Shown here: one piece after another, positions 15,244-25,400 of the stretch
How positions within the stretch are numbered: the first letter of the stretch is position 1
Layout of the letters: each line of letters begins with the position of its first letter
DNA from: Pseudomonadota bacterium
GTDB taxonomy: Bacteria; Desulfobacterota; Syntrophobacteria; Syntrophobacterales; Syntrophobacteraceae
DNA: 64,000 bases
NCBI GenBank assembly: GCA_023416335.1
Contig: JAEZHY010000092.1
Location: forward strand, 41,327-105,326
Direction: 5' to 3'
Translations under genes and position numbers: made by a program
Notes under the pieces: generated by a model
Databases searched by the model: none
What the model was told of the DNA's origin: nothing
Seen by the model: the letters and a program-made list of their open reading frames with translations, nothing else

Positions 15244-17463
15244 CTACTTGCCGGGATGAGGCCCCCGTCCGCGTATCACAGTAAGCGACCAGGGCGGCAA
15301 TCGAAAGCTCGATGGGGCCTTTGCAGGCCATGAAATATGAGCAGGAGGACAACTGAGCGCTGGTCGGCCCTTGCTTCCATCTGCATGCCAGCGATACTGG
15401 GCCCGGGAGAACTGATATTGATCGCAGGGGCCTTTCAGGAGAGCACCCGCCGCTTTTTCGTGACCGGTAAAACGCAATTTCACAGTCCGGGCCCGCGCCG
15501 GGTCCTTGTTGACCAGCAGTACAGCCCATAGCTCGTCGGGCCGTCGGACTGCGTAGGCAGTAACAGGCGTATGGCCGTCCGGCGCATCGAGTTCGACCTT
15601 TGCCGGATAAATCCTATGCGGTTCGGTTTGCTCTCCGATCCACTCGTGCATCAACATCCCGGCGCCGTGGCAGGTGGCGGTGCGCGCCAGGATTTCCCGC
15701 TTGTTATCGGACAGAAACATAGTATTGTTGCCCCAGGTTTCGCACTCCGGCCCTTTATACAGCGGCGTTGGTTCCAGACCGTACATATAGGCGGCGGAAG
15801 GCGCTCCGGTCATGGTCAGAAAGGTGCCGATCACATCGGCATTGAAAAGCGCTCCTGGAAGATCCACCTCAAACTCGGTGGAAAAGGCTGAATATCCATA
15901 TTCAGTCATCAGCAACGGGGTTTCGCGAGGCAAACCCTGCTCGTAAAAGCCGGCAATGGACTCCGCCAACAGCTTCGGCCCCCGCAACAACGTCGGCGCA
16001 GGAGACTCGCAAACCTCATCGAACGGGTACCATTCAAAAGACAAAAAGCCCAGCGACGAAGCTCGTCCGCGCCCATCCAGATACCCAAGCAATCTTTTCA
16101 GGTACGGCTGGTCGGGTGCAACTGCAGTTCCCGACCAGGCAGCCATCGATTTCTCTCTCAACGACTCAAAGGATGGTCCGCCCTGGATCACCGCCGGACT
16201 GACCGCTTTCAACGCATCCCCAGCCTGGAGATACAGCGCTCCGTAGTCTTCCGGGGAAGCGTATTGTCCATCCGGTTCCTCGCCAAGTTCGACGCCTCGT
16301 ACCGGATAATCCCTTCGCTTCAGGTACCGCATCAGCGCCGCGGCGTTTTCGGGCGTGTCATACAGCACCCCGACCGAAATCAATGCCGGCAATCCACGGG
16401 TGATCCCGGAGGCAAATACCAGATCGATGCCGGCCTGCTCGACTTCCGGATCCAAATCGCAGGCTCGGTGCCAGGGATCGGTGGAAGAAACGAAGAACCG
16501 TGTCTGGCCGTCGCGGTTGGCTGCGTGGCGCACCACATCCTGCAGGTCGCCGTAGGAATCCGCTGTCCCGATAAATATTTCGCGCACCGCATAGCCGAGC
16601 GAATCCCGTGGGTCATTTTCGCCCGGAGGCGCGGTTTCCGACGACTCTTCCAACAACACGCGCAAAAACCGCGCCTGGATAGGATCGGATGACAATTGCA
16701 GAGCGACGTCATTCCCACGGCCATCGCCAAACCTCCCGCTGGTGAAAGTCCGCCAGCAGCCTTCGGGATGGGCTCCCGGATCTTCAGGATCTTCACCTTC
16801 CCAGTACTGCACGCTAAAACGTGTCGCGTACGGGATACCCCACGCAATACGGATCGCATTGACCGGAACCCGTTCCCCGAGGTCGGCGATTATCCACTGC
16901 GGGTGCCGGCTGTTGTCCTCACCTGTGTAACGACTGTCCAGATAGGGGCTGCTTTTCCAGAAGGTGTCCGGATCGCCGTCCGCCAGTCGTGAATAGCCGT
17001 TGTCTTCCGCCTGATCGATTGTGTTGCCGCGTCGCGGAAGCCGGTAGCCGTAGGATGCCAGGATCGGAGCACCGGGCCGGTCATCGGAGGTCCAGTAACC
17101 CCGCTGGTTTTCAGCATCGCTCCACCGGCCTTCCGGGTTCCAATGCCAGGCTTCAATGGCGAGTTCCGTCCGCAGGCGGTAACTTATCGAGTGCAGGCCG
17201 ATGGAGCGCATGGTCTGTAGAGTGGCCGGCCGGTAAATCGCGGCGCTGTCTCCCAGGGAGTGGCCATCCAGAGCGGCGCCCAGCGTTGTGGCGGGAACAA
17301 ACGTGTTAGCAGGACCGCCTTTCAAATCCACGGTCACGTCGATCGGTTCTTTCGCATACCCGGAAGACGAGATCAGGCACGTGATGACGGCAGCAAGCAG
17401 CAAGCCGTGCGTACCCGGAATTTTCCAGCTGAAAACATTCCGTGAAATTGATCTAAATCGCAA
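15244..17463 (-). CDS. Secreted clan-A glycoside hydrolase with a discoidin-type carbohydrate-binding domain
   Basis: A 739-residue exported enzyme. The signal peptide ends near SSGYAKEP. Residues about 150-290 form an F5/8 type C (discoidin) domain (LADGDPDTFWKSS, WIIADLGERVPVNAIRI, ARFLRVLLEES). The catalytic (beta/alpha)8 part carries VELGEEPDG near residue 395, the acid/base position in GH39/GH5-like enzymes, and LLMTEYGYSAF near residue 520 for the nucleophile Glu. A C-terminal beta domain ends the chain (WAVLLVNKDPARARTVKLRFTG). It is divergent from the GH18-deacetylase-GT2 fusion with 180 bases between, so it probably trims or releases that polymer or degrades a related one. The exact GH family is uncertain. 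Confidence 0.8.
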   Translation of the reverse strand: MRFRSISRNVFSWKIPGTHGLLLAAVITCLISSSGYAKEPIDVTVDLKGGPANTFVPATTLGAALDGHSLGDSAAIYRPATLQTMRSIGLHSISYRLRTELAIEAWHWNPEGRWSDAENQRGYWTSDDRPGAPILASYGYRLPRRGNTIDQAEDNGYSRLADGDPDTFWKSSPYLDSRYTGEDNSRHPQWIIADLGERVPVNAIRIAWGIPYATRFSVQYWEGEDPEDPGAHPEGCWRTFTSGRFGDGRGNDVALQLSSDPIQARFLRVLLEESSETAPPGENDPRDSLGYAVREIFIGTADSYGDLQDVVRHAANRDGQTRFFVSSTDPWHRACDLDPEVEQAGIDLVFASGITRGLPALISVGVLYDTPENAAALMRYLKRRDYPVRGVELGEEPDGQYASPEDYGALYLQAGDALKAVSPAVIQGGPSFESLREKSMAAWSGTAVAPDQPYLKRLLGYLDGRGRASSLGFLSFEWYPFDEVCESPAPTLLRGPKLLAESIAGFYEQGLPRETPLLMTEYGYSAFSTEFEVDLPGALFNADVIGTFLTMTGAPSAAYMYGLEPTPLYKGPECETWGNNTMFLSDNKREILARTATCHGAGMLMHEWIGEQTEPHRIYPAKVELDAPDGHTPVTAYAVRRPDELWAVLLVNKDPARARTVKLRFTGHEKAAGALLKGPCDQYQFSRAQYRWHADGSKGRPALSCPPAHISWPAKAPSSFRLPPWSLTVIRGRGPHPGK

Positions 17464-17644
17464 ACCCGGTTCCCCTTAAGACATCAACCACACAGGCATG
17501 ATTTATTGACTATTCGTCACCGCACGGATATGCTTCGCCGGCTTTGGAAACCTCGGTAGAATACCGATTTCATTGAATCCACTCAAGTTGGAAATCCCTC
17601 GAATGTGCTCCGGCCAGTCGTTCGATTTCAGATAGTTTTGAGGT

Positions 17645-20600
17645 ATGTCTCAGTCATTGCCCAAACATGATGATCATCCCGCCCCGGATGTCGTTAAGCC
17701 GATCTTCTACGACCCCAATCACAAGCGTTGGCCGCGGCTGCGATTCGGAATGGGCCTCATTGCAGTAATGTTGACTCTGCTTTTGGGAACGCTCATTTTC
17801 AGCATCCTGGTCGGGCCGGCACTGCCTACTCTCGATCTTCCCGGCGTCAGCTTTTTGCCGCACGGAATTCATTCCGTTCCCGAGATCCCAAACCTTTCTC
17901 CGGAGCGGCCGCTTACACGTCGAGAACGGGCGTTGCGCAGTGCGAAAACCAAGCTCATGACCGAGCGCGAGCGCAATCTCCAACAACTGCTCGCCAAATC
18001 CAGGAAAACACCCCCTGTCGCCCCCAGGCAGCAACTGTCCGTCGGTTTTTTCGTGAACTGGGACGACTCGAGTTTGAGTTCGCTAAAGCAGAATCTCGAC
18101 AGCCTGGATATGGTGATCGCCGAATGGCTGCACCTCGCTGACGAGACCGGATCTATCCGGGAGGACGACCCAAACCGCCAAGCCCAGGCTGCCGAATATA
18201 TTCACTCACGCCGTCCCGACTTCCCGATCGTAGCTCTGATAAACAACTGGAACGGCAAAGAGTGGGAACGCGACAAGCTGGGCCGTATGCTTGCGAACCC
18301 TGCGGCGCGCAAGCATCTTATAGAAGAACTGACCGACTGGGTGGAGGCTCGGCACTTCGCCGGAGTAAGTATAGACTTCGAAAATATTCCCGCCAAAGCG
18401 CAACCGAACTTTCAACGCTTTGTGGCTGAACTTTACGCCGCGTTGACTCCAAAAGGCTTATCATTGTCTGTCAACGTTCCGGCAAGCGATCCGAACTTCA
18501 ACTACCGTAATTTGGCCTCCAGCGTCGATTACCTCATCATTATGGCTTATGACGAGCACTGGCCTGCGAGCGCTCCCGGCCCCATTGCCGGTTTGCACTG
18601 GTTTGCCGACGTGATGCGCAAACGTCAACGCGACGTGCCCGCAGACAAAATGATACTGGCCCTGGGAAATTATGCCTACGATTGGCGGGAAGGCCGTCCT
18701 GCGGAGGAAAGAAGCTTTGAGGAGGCGGTTCTCACCGCTAAGGAATCAGAGGGTAATATCCGCCTCGATCGCGAATCGCTGAACCCGACCTTCGATTACG
18801 CCGACGATGACGACCATATCCACCACGTTTGGATGCTGGATGCCGTGACCGCATTCAACCAGTTGGTGATTGCCGGTTCGGTGCACCCGCGCGGCATTGC
18901 CATATGGCGAATGGGCAGTGAAGATCCCGCTCTGTGGCGTGTATTCGGCCAAAACGGTCCACTGGATGGGGAACGCGCCTCCCAACTGCGCGACGTTCAG
19001 TTCGGCTATGGACTGGACTACGAAGGCAAAGGCGAGATCCTCCAGGTCACTGCTCAACCCAGGGCGGGAAGCCGCGACCTCGAATTCGACCCGAAACGCA
19101 ACCTGATTACCGCGGAACGCTTCACCGTCTTTCCCTCGCCCTACATCATTTCCCGCTACGGCGGCGTTGCACGCAAGGTGGCCCTGACCTTTGACGACGG
19201 CCCGGACCGCAGGTACACTCCGCAGATCCTCGATGCTCTTTCAAAAGCCGGTGTTCCGGCAACCTTCTTTGTTATCGGACTCAACGGTGAACTGAACCAG
19301 GACATACTGCGTCGCGAATTGCGTGAAGGTCACGAGATCGGCAACCATACCTTCACACACCCCAATATCTCCCTCATCTCCCCTCCCCAGTTTCAACTGG
19401 AACTCTCGGCAACCCAGAGGCTGCTCGCCGCCGCCGTGGGTCGTCATTCGCTGATGTTTCGCCCGCCTTACGCCACCGACAGCGAACCGGAGACGGTCGA
19501 TCAGCTCCGTCAGATCGAACTGGCCAGTACGCAGGGTTATATCATAGTCGGCATGCAGATCGATCCGGACGACTGGCAGCGCCCCGGAGTAAATGAGATC
19601 GTTCGCCGAACGGTCGAGGGGGTGGAGCGCGACGAAGGCAACATAATCCTGCTTCACGACTCCGGCGGCGACCGGACCCAGACGGTGCAGGCGATACCCC
19701 TGATCGTCGAGGCTCTGCGCAGTCGAGGCGTGCAGTTCGTTACCGTTTCAGAACTGCTGGGCAAGGGCCGCGACGAGGTGATGCCGCCTGTACCGCCGGA
19801 CAGTTTGTGGAGGACATGGTCGGACAGATTGGCATTCGGATTTCTCAGCCTGGCGGCGGCGACAATCCACTGGTTGTTCCTGCTTGGCATCGTATTCGGG
19901 ATGGTTCGGCTGACGTTCATCGGGGTACTTGCCGTCTACCAGCGCCGGTCCGGCCGCAAGGCGGTATTCAGTCCGGACTACTCGCCCTCCGTGGCGGTCG
20001 TGCTGCCTGCATATAACGAGGAAAAGGTAATCCTTCAGACCATTACTTCTCTTCTTGCCTGTGAACTGCCGGGGCAATTTGAGATCATCGTGGTGGATGA
20101 CGGCTCGACCGATGCCACATACCGCAAAGCGAGGGACGCATTCGCTTCCCATCCGAGGGTGCGCGTTTACACCAAACCCAACGGAGGCAAAGCGGCGGCG
20201 CTCAACTTCGGGATCTCCCAAACCAAAGCGGAGATAATCGTTGCGCTGGATGCCGACACCGTGTTTGCCCGCAACACCATCGCCAAGTTGGTCCGTCACT
20301 TTGCCGATCCCGGGATAGGCGCTGTGGCCGGCAATGCCAAGGTGGGCAACCGCGTCAATCTGCTCACCCGCTGGCAGGCGCTGGAGTATGTCACCAGCCA
20401 GAACCTTGACAGACGGGCCTTTAGCGTTCTTAACTGCATCACAGTGGTCCCCGGTGCCGTGGGCGCATGGCGGCGCGAACTGATCGAACGTGCCGGTGGT
20501 TTTGACCTGAGCACGCTGGCGGAAGATGCCGACCTCACGATAGCGATTCGCAAACTCGGCTATGCGGTTATTTACGACGATGAGGCAGTCGCCCTGACGG

Positions 20601-21103
20601 AAGCCCCGGATACCGTGCGCGGTTTTCTTCGACAGCGCTACCGCTGGATGTTCGGCACCATGCAGGCGGCCTGGAAACATCTGGATGCTCTTTTTCGGCC
20701 CCGCTTCGGTGCCTTGGGCTTTGTAGCCCTGCCGAATATCATCATCTTCCAGGTACTGTTTCCCCTGATTTCACCAGTGATGGATCTGCTCCTGGTCAGC
20801 TCACTGGTGACGGCAGCCATAAGCTACCGGCATCACCAGGGGGATTTCTCTCCGGAAGCACTGCAAAGCGTGCTCTTCTATTACGCCCTGTTTGTCGTGG
20901 TGGACTACCTGACCGCCATCCTGGCCTTCCTTCTGGAACGCAGGGAAAACTGGTGGCTGCTCCTGCTCCTTTTCTGGCAGCGTTTCTTCTACCGCCAGCT
21001 GATGTACTACGTGGCCGTGAAAAGCACGCTGAATTCCCTGAGAGGCGTGCTGGTCGGGTGGGGCAAGTTGGAGCGAAAGGCCACCGTGCAGGTCCAACGA
21101 TGA
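17645..21103 (+). CDS. Trifunctional polysaccharide machine: GH18-like, NodB deacetylase and GT2 synthase in one chain
   Basis: A 1152-residue membrane protein. A cytoplasmic start and TM helix (about 36-60) lead to a GH18-like domain (about 130-440) with GVSIDFEN, in which Asp244 and Glu246 match the DxE catalytic motif. A NodB deacetylase follows at about 510-700: TFDDGP with Asp517/Asp518, HTFTH at 568-572, RPPYA, and LLHDSG. A membrane helix near 720-745 leads to a processive family-2 glycosyltransferase (PAYNEE, VVDDGS, DADT, EDADLT, RQRYRW), then several C-terminal membrane helices. The parts correspond to PgaC (synthase) plus PgaB (deacetylase and hydrolase) of poly-N-acetylglucosamine systems, fused here. 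A de-N-acetylated beta-hexosaminan is the likely product; this is inference. GAGGT lies just before ATG 17645. Confidence 0.92.
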   Translation: MSQSLPKHDDHPAPDVVKPIFYDPNHKRWPRLRFGMGLIAVMLTLLLGTLIFSILVGPALPTLDLPGVSFLPHGIHSVPEIPNLSPERPLTRRERALRSAKTKLMTERERNLQQLLAKSRKTPPVAPRQQLSVGFFVNWDDSSLSSLKQNLDSLDMVIAEWLHLADETGSIREDDPNRQAQAAEYIHSRRPDFPIVALINNWNGKEWERDKLGRMLANPAARKHLIEELTDWVEARHFAGVSIDFENIPAKAQPNFQRFVAELYAALTPKGLSLSVNVPASDPNFNYRNLASSVDYLIIMAYDEHWPASAPGPIAGLHWFADVMRKRQRDVPADKMILALGNYAYDWREGRPAEERSFEEAVLTAKESEGNIRLDRESLNPTFDYADDDDHIHHVWMLDAVTAFNQLVIAGSVHPRGIAIWRMGSEDPALWRVFGQNGPLDGERASQLRDVQFGYGLDYEGKGEILQVTAQPRAGSRDLEFDPKRNLITAERFTVFPSPYIISRYGGVARKVALTFDDGPDRRYTPQILDALSKAGVPATFFVIGLNGELNQDILRRELREGHEIGNHTFTHPNISLISPPQFQLELSATQRLLAAAVGRHSLMFRPPYATDSEPETVDQLRQIELASTQGYIIVGMQIDPDDWQRPGVNEIVRRTVEGVERDEGNIILLHDSGGDRTQTVQAIPLIVEALRSRGVQFVTVSELLGKGRDEVMPPVPPDSLWRTWSDRLAFGFLSLAAATIHWLFLLGIVFGMVRLTFIGVLAVYQRRSGRKAVFSPDYSPSVAVVLPAYNEEKVILQTITSLLACELPGQFEIIVVDDGSTDATYRKARDAFASHPRVRVYTKPNGGKAAALNFGISQTKAEIIVALDADTVFARNTIAKLVRHFADPGIGAVAGNAKVGNRVNLLTRWQALEYVTSQNLDRRAFSVLNCITVVPGAVGAWRRELIERAGGFDLSTLAEDADLTIAIRKLGYAVIYDDEAVALTEAPDTVRGFLRQRYRWMFGTMQAAWKHLDALFRPRFGALGFVALPNIIIFQVLFPLISPVMDLLLVSSLVTAAISYRHHQGDFSPEALQSVLFYYALFVVVDYLTAILAFLLERRENWWLLLLLFWQRFFYRQLMYYVAVKSTLNSLRGVLVGWGKLERKATVQVQR

Positions 21104-21143
21104 GGAACCGGAAAGTTTGACGCGGAAGTCATCGAGCATACTA

Positions 21144-21518
21144 TCACCCGATGAACGGCTCTATATCCGACATTGACATAGCCTTCGAGAAAACCACTTT
21201 GCAGCGTCGGGCCTGGATCCCCAGAAAAAGCGACTCGCGAGGAGACACTCCGTCGGAATCAATAGTCCCTTGAGTCGAGAAGGAAGAACTCATGGGCTGA
21301 AGGTGGTTTTTAACGACCACGCTGCATTCACTGTGGATGAAGTTCGCTGCTTGGCAACTGAGAGGCATATACTCGAAAATCAGGCTTGACCGGCCGATCT
21401 GAACAAGACTTCCAATTGCAATTACTTTAGTCTTCTTTTCAACATAAGTTTGGAGAATTACTGTGATGTCTGCTCTAGCATGATAGTAGGGATCTACTTC
21501 CGGGGTGTCTTCCACCAT
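21144..21518 (-). CDS. Small PilZ-like protein
   Basis: About 124 residues with the layout of the small protein at 14631-14963: strand-rich blocks (KVIAIGSLVQIGRSSLIFEYM, ECSVVVKNHL) and a terminal ARRCKVVFSKAMSMSDIEPFI, equivalent to the RRC...FI end of PilZ-like proteins. Canonical c-di-GMP residues are not evident. ATG 21518 is chosen because GGAG lies six bases upstream; ATG 21530 overlaps that site. It is convergent with the trifunctional polysaccharide gene and ends 40 bases from it. Confidence 0.55.
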   Translation of the reverse strand: MVEDTPEVDPYYHARADITVILQTYVEKKTKVIAIGSLVQIGRSSLIFEYMPLSCQAANFIHSECSVVVKNHLQPMSSSFSTQGTIDSDGVSPRESLFLGIQARRCKVVFSKAMSMSDIEPFIG

Positions 21519-22421
21519 GCTTATCTCCATTAACTTGAGCTACGGGAATGGGAGTGTTCGGAGAAAAACAAGTTTCGGATCCATCATTTCTTACCGGTTC
21601 TCCAATATCGCCTGACATACTGCATCGGTGCTCAGGTAAGTGCAATCCGGAAAATTCCCTAGTTTTGTAAAAATCCCCGCCAAAGGACGGGCCTTTGAAA
21701 TGCAGCCCCCATAGGGAGGTAAAGCTGGTCCGCCGCGCTTGAGCGTTATTCAGTATCTCGTGCTGAATGGTTGCGCAGATTTATGTGATAACATGCCAGT
21801 GCTACTCGCATCTGCTCCTCTACTTACACGGCAACAACTCCGGTCGAGCCAGGCTGTGAGCGGCCTCACTGCAGGTCCCATTCGGGACCGATGTAGCCAG
21901 TCCACACTGCCTCCACAGGGCAAGGTTTATACACTTGATTAAAGTTGTCTGGAAAAACAACGCGGGGACCGCAAATAAACACGAATAAACCATCTTTCTT
22001 ACGCCGTCCAGGCGTATGCCGTTTCTTGCAGGTCGTTTTCTCCGTTTCGCGAACCGGCGTGGACGCCAATTTCGAAGATTTGTCAGGTACAGTGGCAAGG
22101 AATGTGAATTTTTATCGGGAGAATTTATTTGCTTCCCTGCTTTTGCCACCTCAGTCTTCAATCATATACTTTAAAAGTATCTTAAAATCAGCCCTTTTGT
22201 CTAGAAATAATACCCAATTCCTACCCTCTAAAATAACCCTTTACTTTGGACACAATAAAGGCAAGCTGACAAATTAAGAGATTTTATACCTTGCCTGTCC
22301 ATGGATCTCACTGAACGTTCTTTCGCGTCGTTAGCTTTTTCAAATTTATGTATCTTTTCAACTGATTGGAAGGATAATCGGCCTTCTACAATTTTAGCGA
22401 ACCTTTTGTGGAGGTATCCCA
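21519..22421. other. 0.9-kb intergenic region upstream of the second large secreted protein
   Basis: No credible gene. It contains small dyads (CAAAGG-ACGGG-CCTTTG near 21682 and ATACTTTAAAAGTAT at 22166-22180) and becomes AT-rich before the gene at 22422, as a promoter region would. Confidence 0.5.
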
Positions 22422-25400
22422 ATGAATTGTCAACTTCGTCGAGTATTCGTTGCATCCGCTTTTTTGGTTGTTATGCTCTTTTTGGGATATCCAGGAGCAT
22501 GGGCCGAAACTTACTCCAGTCTGAACCAACAGTATCCAACCCATTTCGATAACACCGCCTTTGATACCAATCACAACGACCTGATGTACATGGACGCGGT
22601 GAACTTCGCCGGAAGGGAAATCGTCCTTTTCACGCTCATGAGCGACGATGATTTGAATTATAATAGATATTTATATTATTTCGCACATAGTCCGGAAGAT
22701 CATAACAAATTTGACATCGGAAATAGCCAGGACAACAATTTTCGATTCAAAGTCGTCGAATTCAACAATCTCCTCTATTTGTTTTACACTAGCGAACACA
22801 ACGCCAACGGATTTAACACCAGTACCATCTATTACCGGACGGCCACGATGAACTATGAGTCGGATGGCAACGGATGCACTCTCGAATTCAGCCCGCTGAA
22901 ATCTTTTTCCACTGGCGTGAGTTCGGTCGAGATCCGCATGGCTCATTCGATGGAAGGCGCCTTGTACGTGATCTTTTCCTCGGGTTCCACCTGGTATTCC
23001 GTTTCTTCGGCGGATGGCCTGTTCAATTCCGCCACTCCCAATTCTCTGGTCAAAATGACCCTTTTCAGCGCCAGTGACGTAAAAGGTGCCGGCGGAGCGA
23101 TTTTTCAGGTGCCCGACCCGACTGAGGGCAGCCTCGATAGACTGATGATCGCATATGCTACCGGTAGTGCGGTCAAGTACTACTTCTTCGATGGGAAAGT
23201 TCTTTATGGCAACCCGACTGCCGGTAATAGTGCGTACGTCCTTTCAAGCTCCGGGGTATGGCCCTACTCGGTCCGCCTGATCGCCGGAAGCGGAAGCGCC
23301 TCCCCTTACACCGACAGCAAGTATTCCATTCAGGTGTTCATCGCTTCACCCAAGGATAGCGGAAGCAATCAGACCTGGAATAACATATTTCATCGGGAAT
23401 ACATCCCGGCGGGCGTAAAAGGCAATGAGGGTACGTGGCCCGGAGCATGGGTCCACCTGGCCGCCAGCGATGAAGATGACGTCAAAAGTGTCAATGCCTT
23501 CGATTCCGACCCCGCTTGGGCTGTACTTCCCCTGTACACGAGCGTCAGCAAGGAGCCCGCGGCCGACATACAGTCGTACCTGCGTATCTGGTACCACAGG
23601 GGGACGAAATACTCCTGGCCTACGAGCGATTTCGTCAGGTTCCGGTGCTCCTACTACAAGTCCGACATTCTCGTCCATCAGCTGCCACAGAGGGTTGGCG
23701 GAACGGAGATTCAGGACCTGAGCACCCAGACGGTGCTCGGGGTCATCGAGGGGACGCCCCCGTGGCCTGTGAACGCTGGAGGCGGCACATCCGATACCTC
23801 CAATACTTCCTGGGTGGAGTACGGGAAAACGGACGGAATCACGGTTGAAACGAAATGGAGCGTCGGCGGCAGTGTAACGGTCTCCAAGGGGTTCACGTTC
23901 AAGAAGAGGGGCGAGCTGAAGACAAAGCTCACCGCCGGATTGAAGTACACCAAGACCACCTCATCCAACAGCACGACATCAAAGGGAATAACACTGAAGA
24001 CTTACAACGATGCCACGCCAGGAAGGCTGGGTTGGCTAGTGGTCCTCATACCGGAGATCCTCAATGACTCGTATGTCCTTAAGTCTTACGACGGCACTGC
24101 GCTCCACTATGAAGGCGATCCGAGCACCGATGAGATTACGGTGAACCTCCTCACTTACGGTGATAATACCAGAGTGGATCTCATAGACTACTATCTCGAC
24201 AACCCGTCTCTGGCAATCGGAGAGGATGAGGGAAACAGCTCGCGCACGCTCATGGAAGGCATGGCGGCAAGACCCCTTAGCAACGTTATCCCGAACGGCA
24301 TAGAAACGAAGGGATGGAAGGGAGTCACCGAAGACTACTCGCAAATGTCCGTATCCCCCAGCTGTCCCTGGGATGTTACTAACCTTATGACGCTGGTAGA
24401 TCCAGATGCCTCGAACTCCGGGTATAAGGATCTCATCCTCCACAGCACAGGGGGAGAGTCATCCACTTACTCGGTCACCTACTCGACAACCGAAGGTGAG
24501 ACCTGGAGCCCCAGCGCAAGTTTCACCGCCTCATGGGAGAAGGCAGGTTTCCTTTTTTTTAGTGGTGGCGAGTTTAACGTCAATTGGACCATGGACATCA
24601 GTACGACATCCACAATGACCTCAAAACTGGGATTCCAGTACAACATCCCGGATTGCTGCAGCCCGAGCTATGTGATACACGGGGGGAAATACTATTTCTG
24701 TAAGCAGTCACACCTTTCGAGTTATACCAACGAGCCGGGAGTGGGTCTCGACTGGATGAACTACTGGCAAGAGGTGGCAACTAGAACGACAATAGAGTGG
24801 GCCACGAATAGGAACTATTACAATTGTGCCGGTCTAGACTGTTACTCAACGATGCAGGTGATCCCCAAGCTGTTCGTTCCCAAAGCGGATGAGAGCGGCT
24901 ACAACTGCCCATGGATCAGCAACGATATCCGCAACTACGGAAAGCCAAAACCGTGGTGCCTCACCTACTATGTTTATCCGCCGTCCACCAGCGCCGCCCC
25001 GCAATCGAGCCGGATCACGTTGAAACAGGCCAAAGCCACACTCCATCTTGACCGGGTTAACCCTGACAATAACCAGGTATCGGCAAGACTCAGCCTGGAA
25101 GGAATTGGTCCAGACTTCCTGGATCAGATCGGAAAATTGGTACACCTGAACCTGGGGAGCTATGTCATCGACTCGGGCGTCAATCCGGTCGTCAGCCGAG
25201 AGATTCGGGGCAAGAGCGTGGTGTACCAGATGAAACAGGCAGCCAATCCGAAGTCATCTATCAAGGTTGTGCTTACTTATGATGAGTCCAGGTCTTTGCT
25301 CAACATCGCTTTTGATGCCGATCAGATCAGGATGCCTGGTGTGGCCCAATCTCTAGTAAACGCGTACACGGAAGGCAATGCCGTTGCTTTCCCGGTCGGG

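Noticed and set aside
19748..20680. A 310-codon minus-strand frame
   Set aside because: It lies antisense to the GT2 part of the trifunctional gene, where all glycosyltransferase motifs are in the plus-strand frame.
21519..22421. Intergenic leaders scanned for a c-di-GMP (GEMM) riboswitch because of the c-di-GMP genes nearby
   Set aside because: The conserved GEMM core was not found here or in the other long gaps examined by eye.
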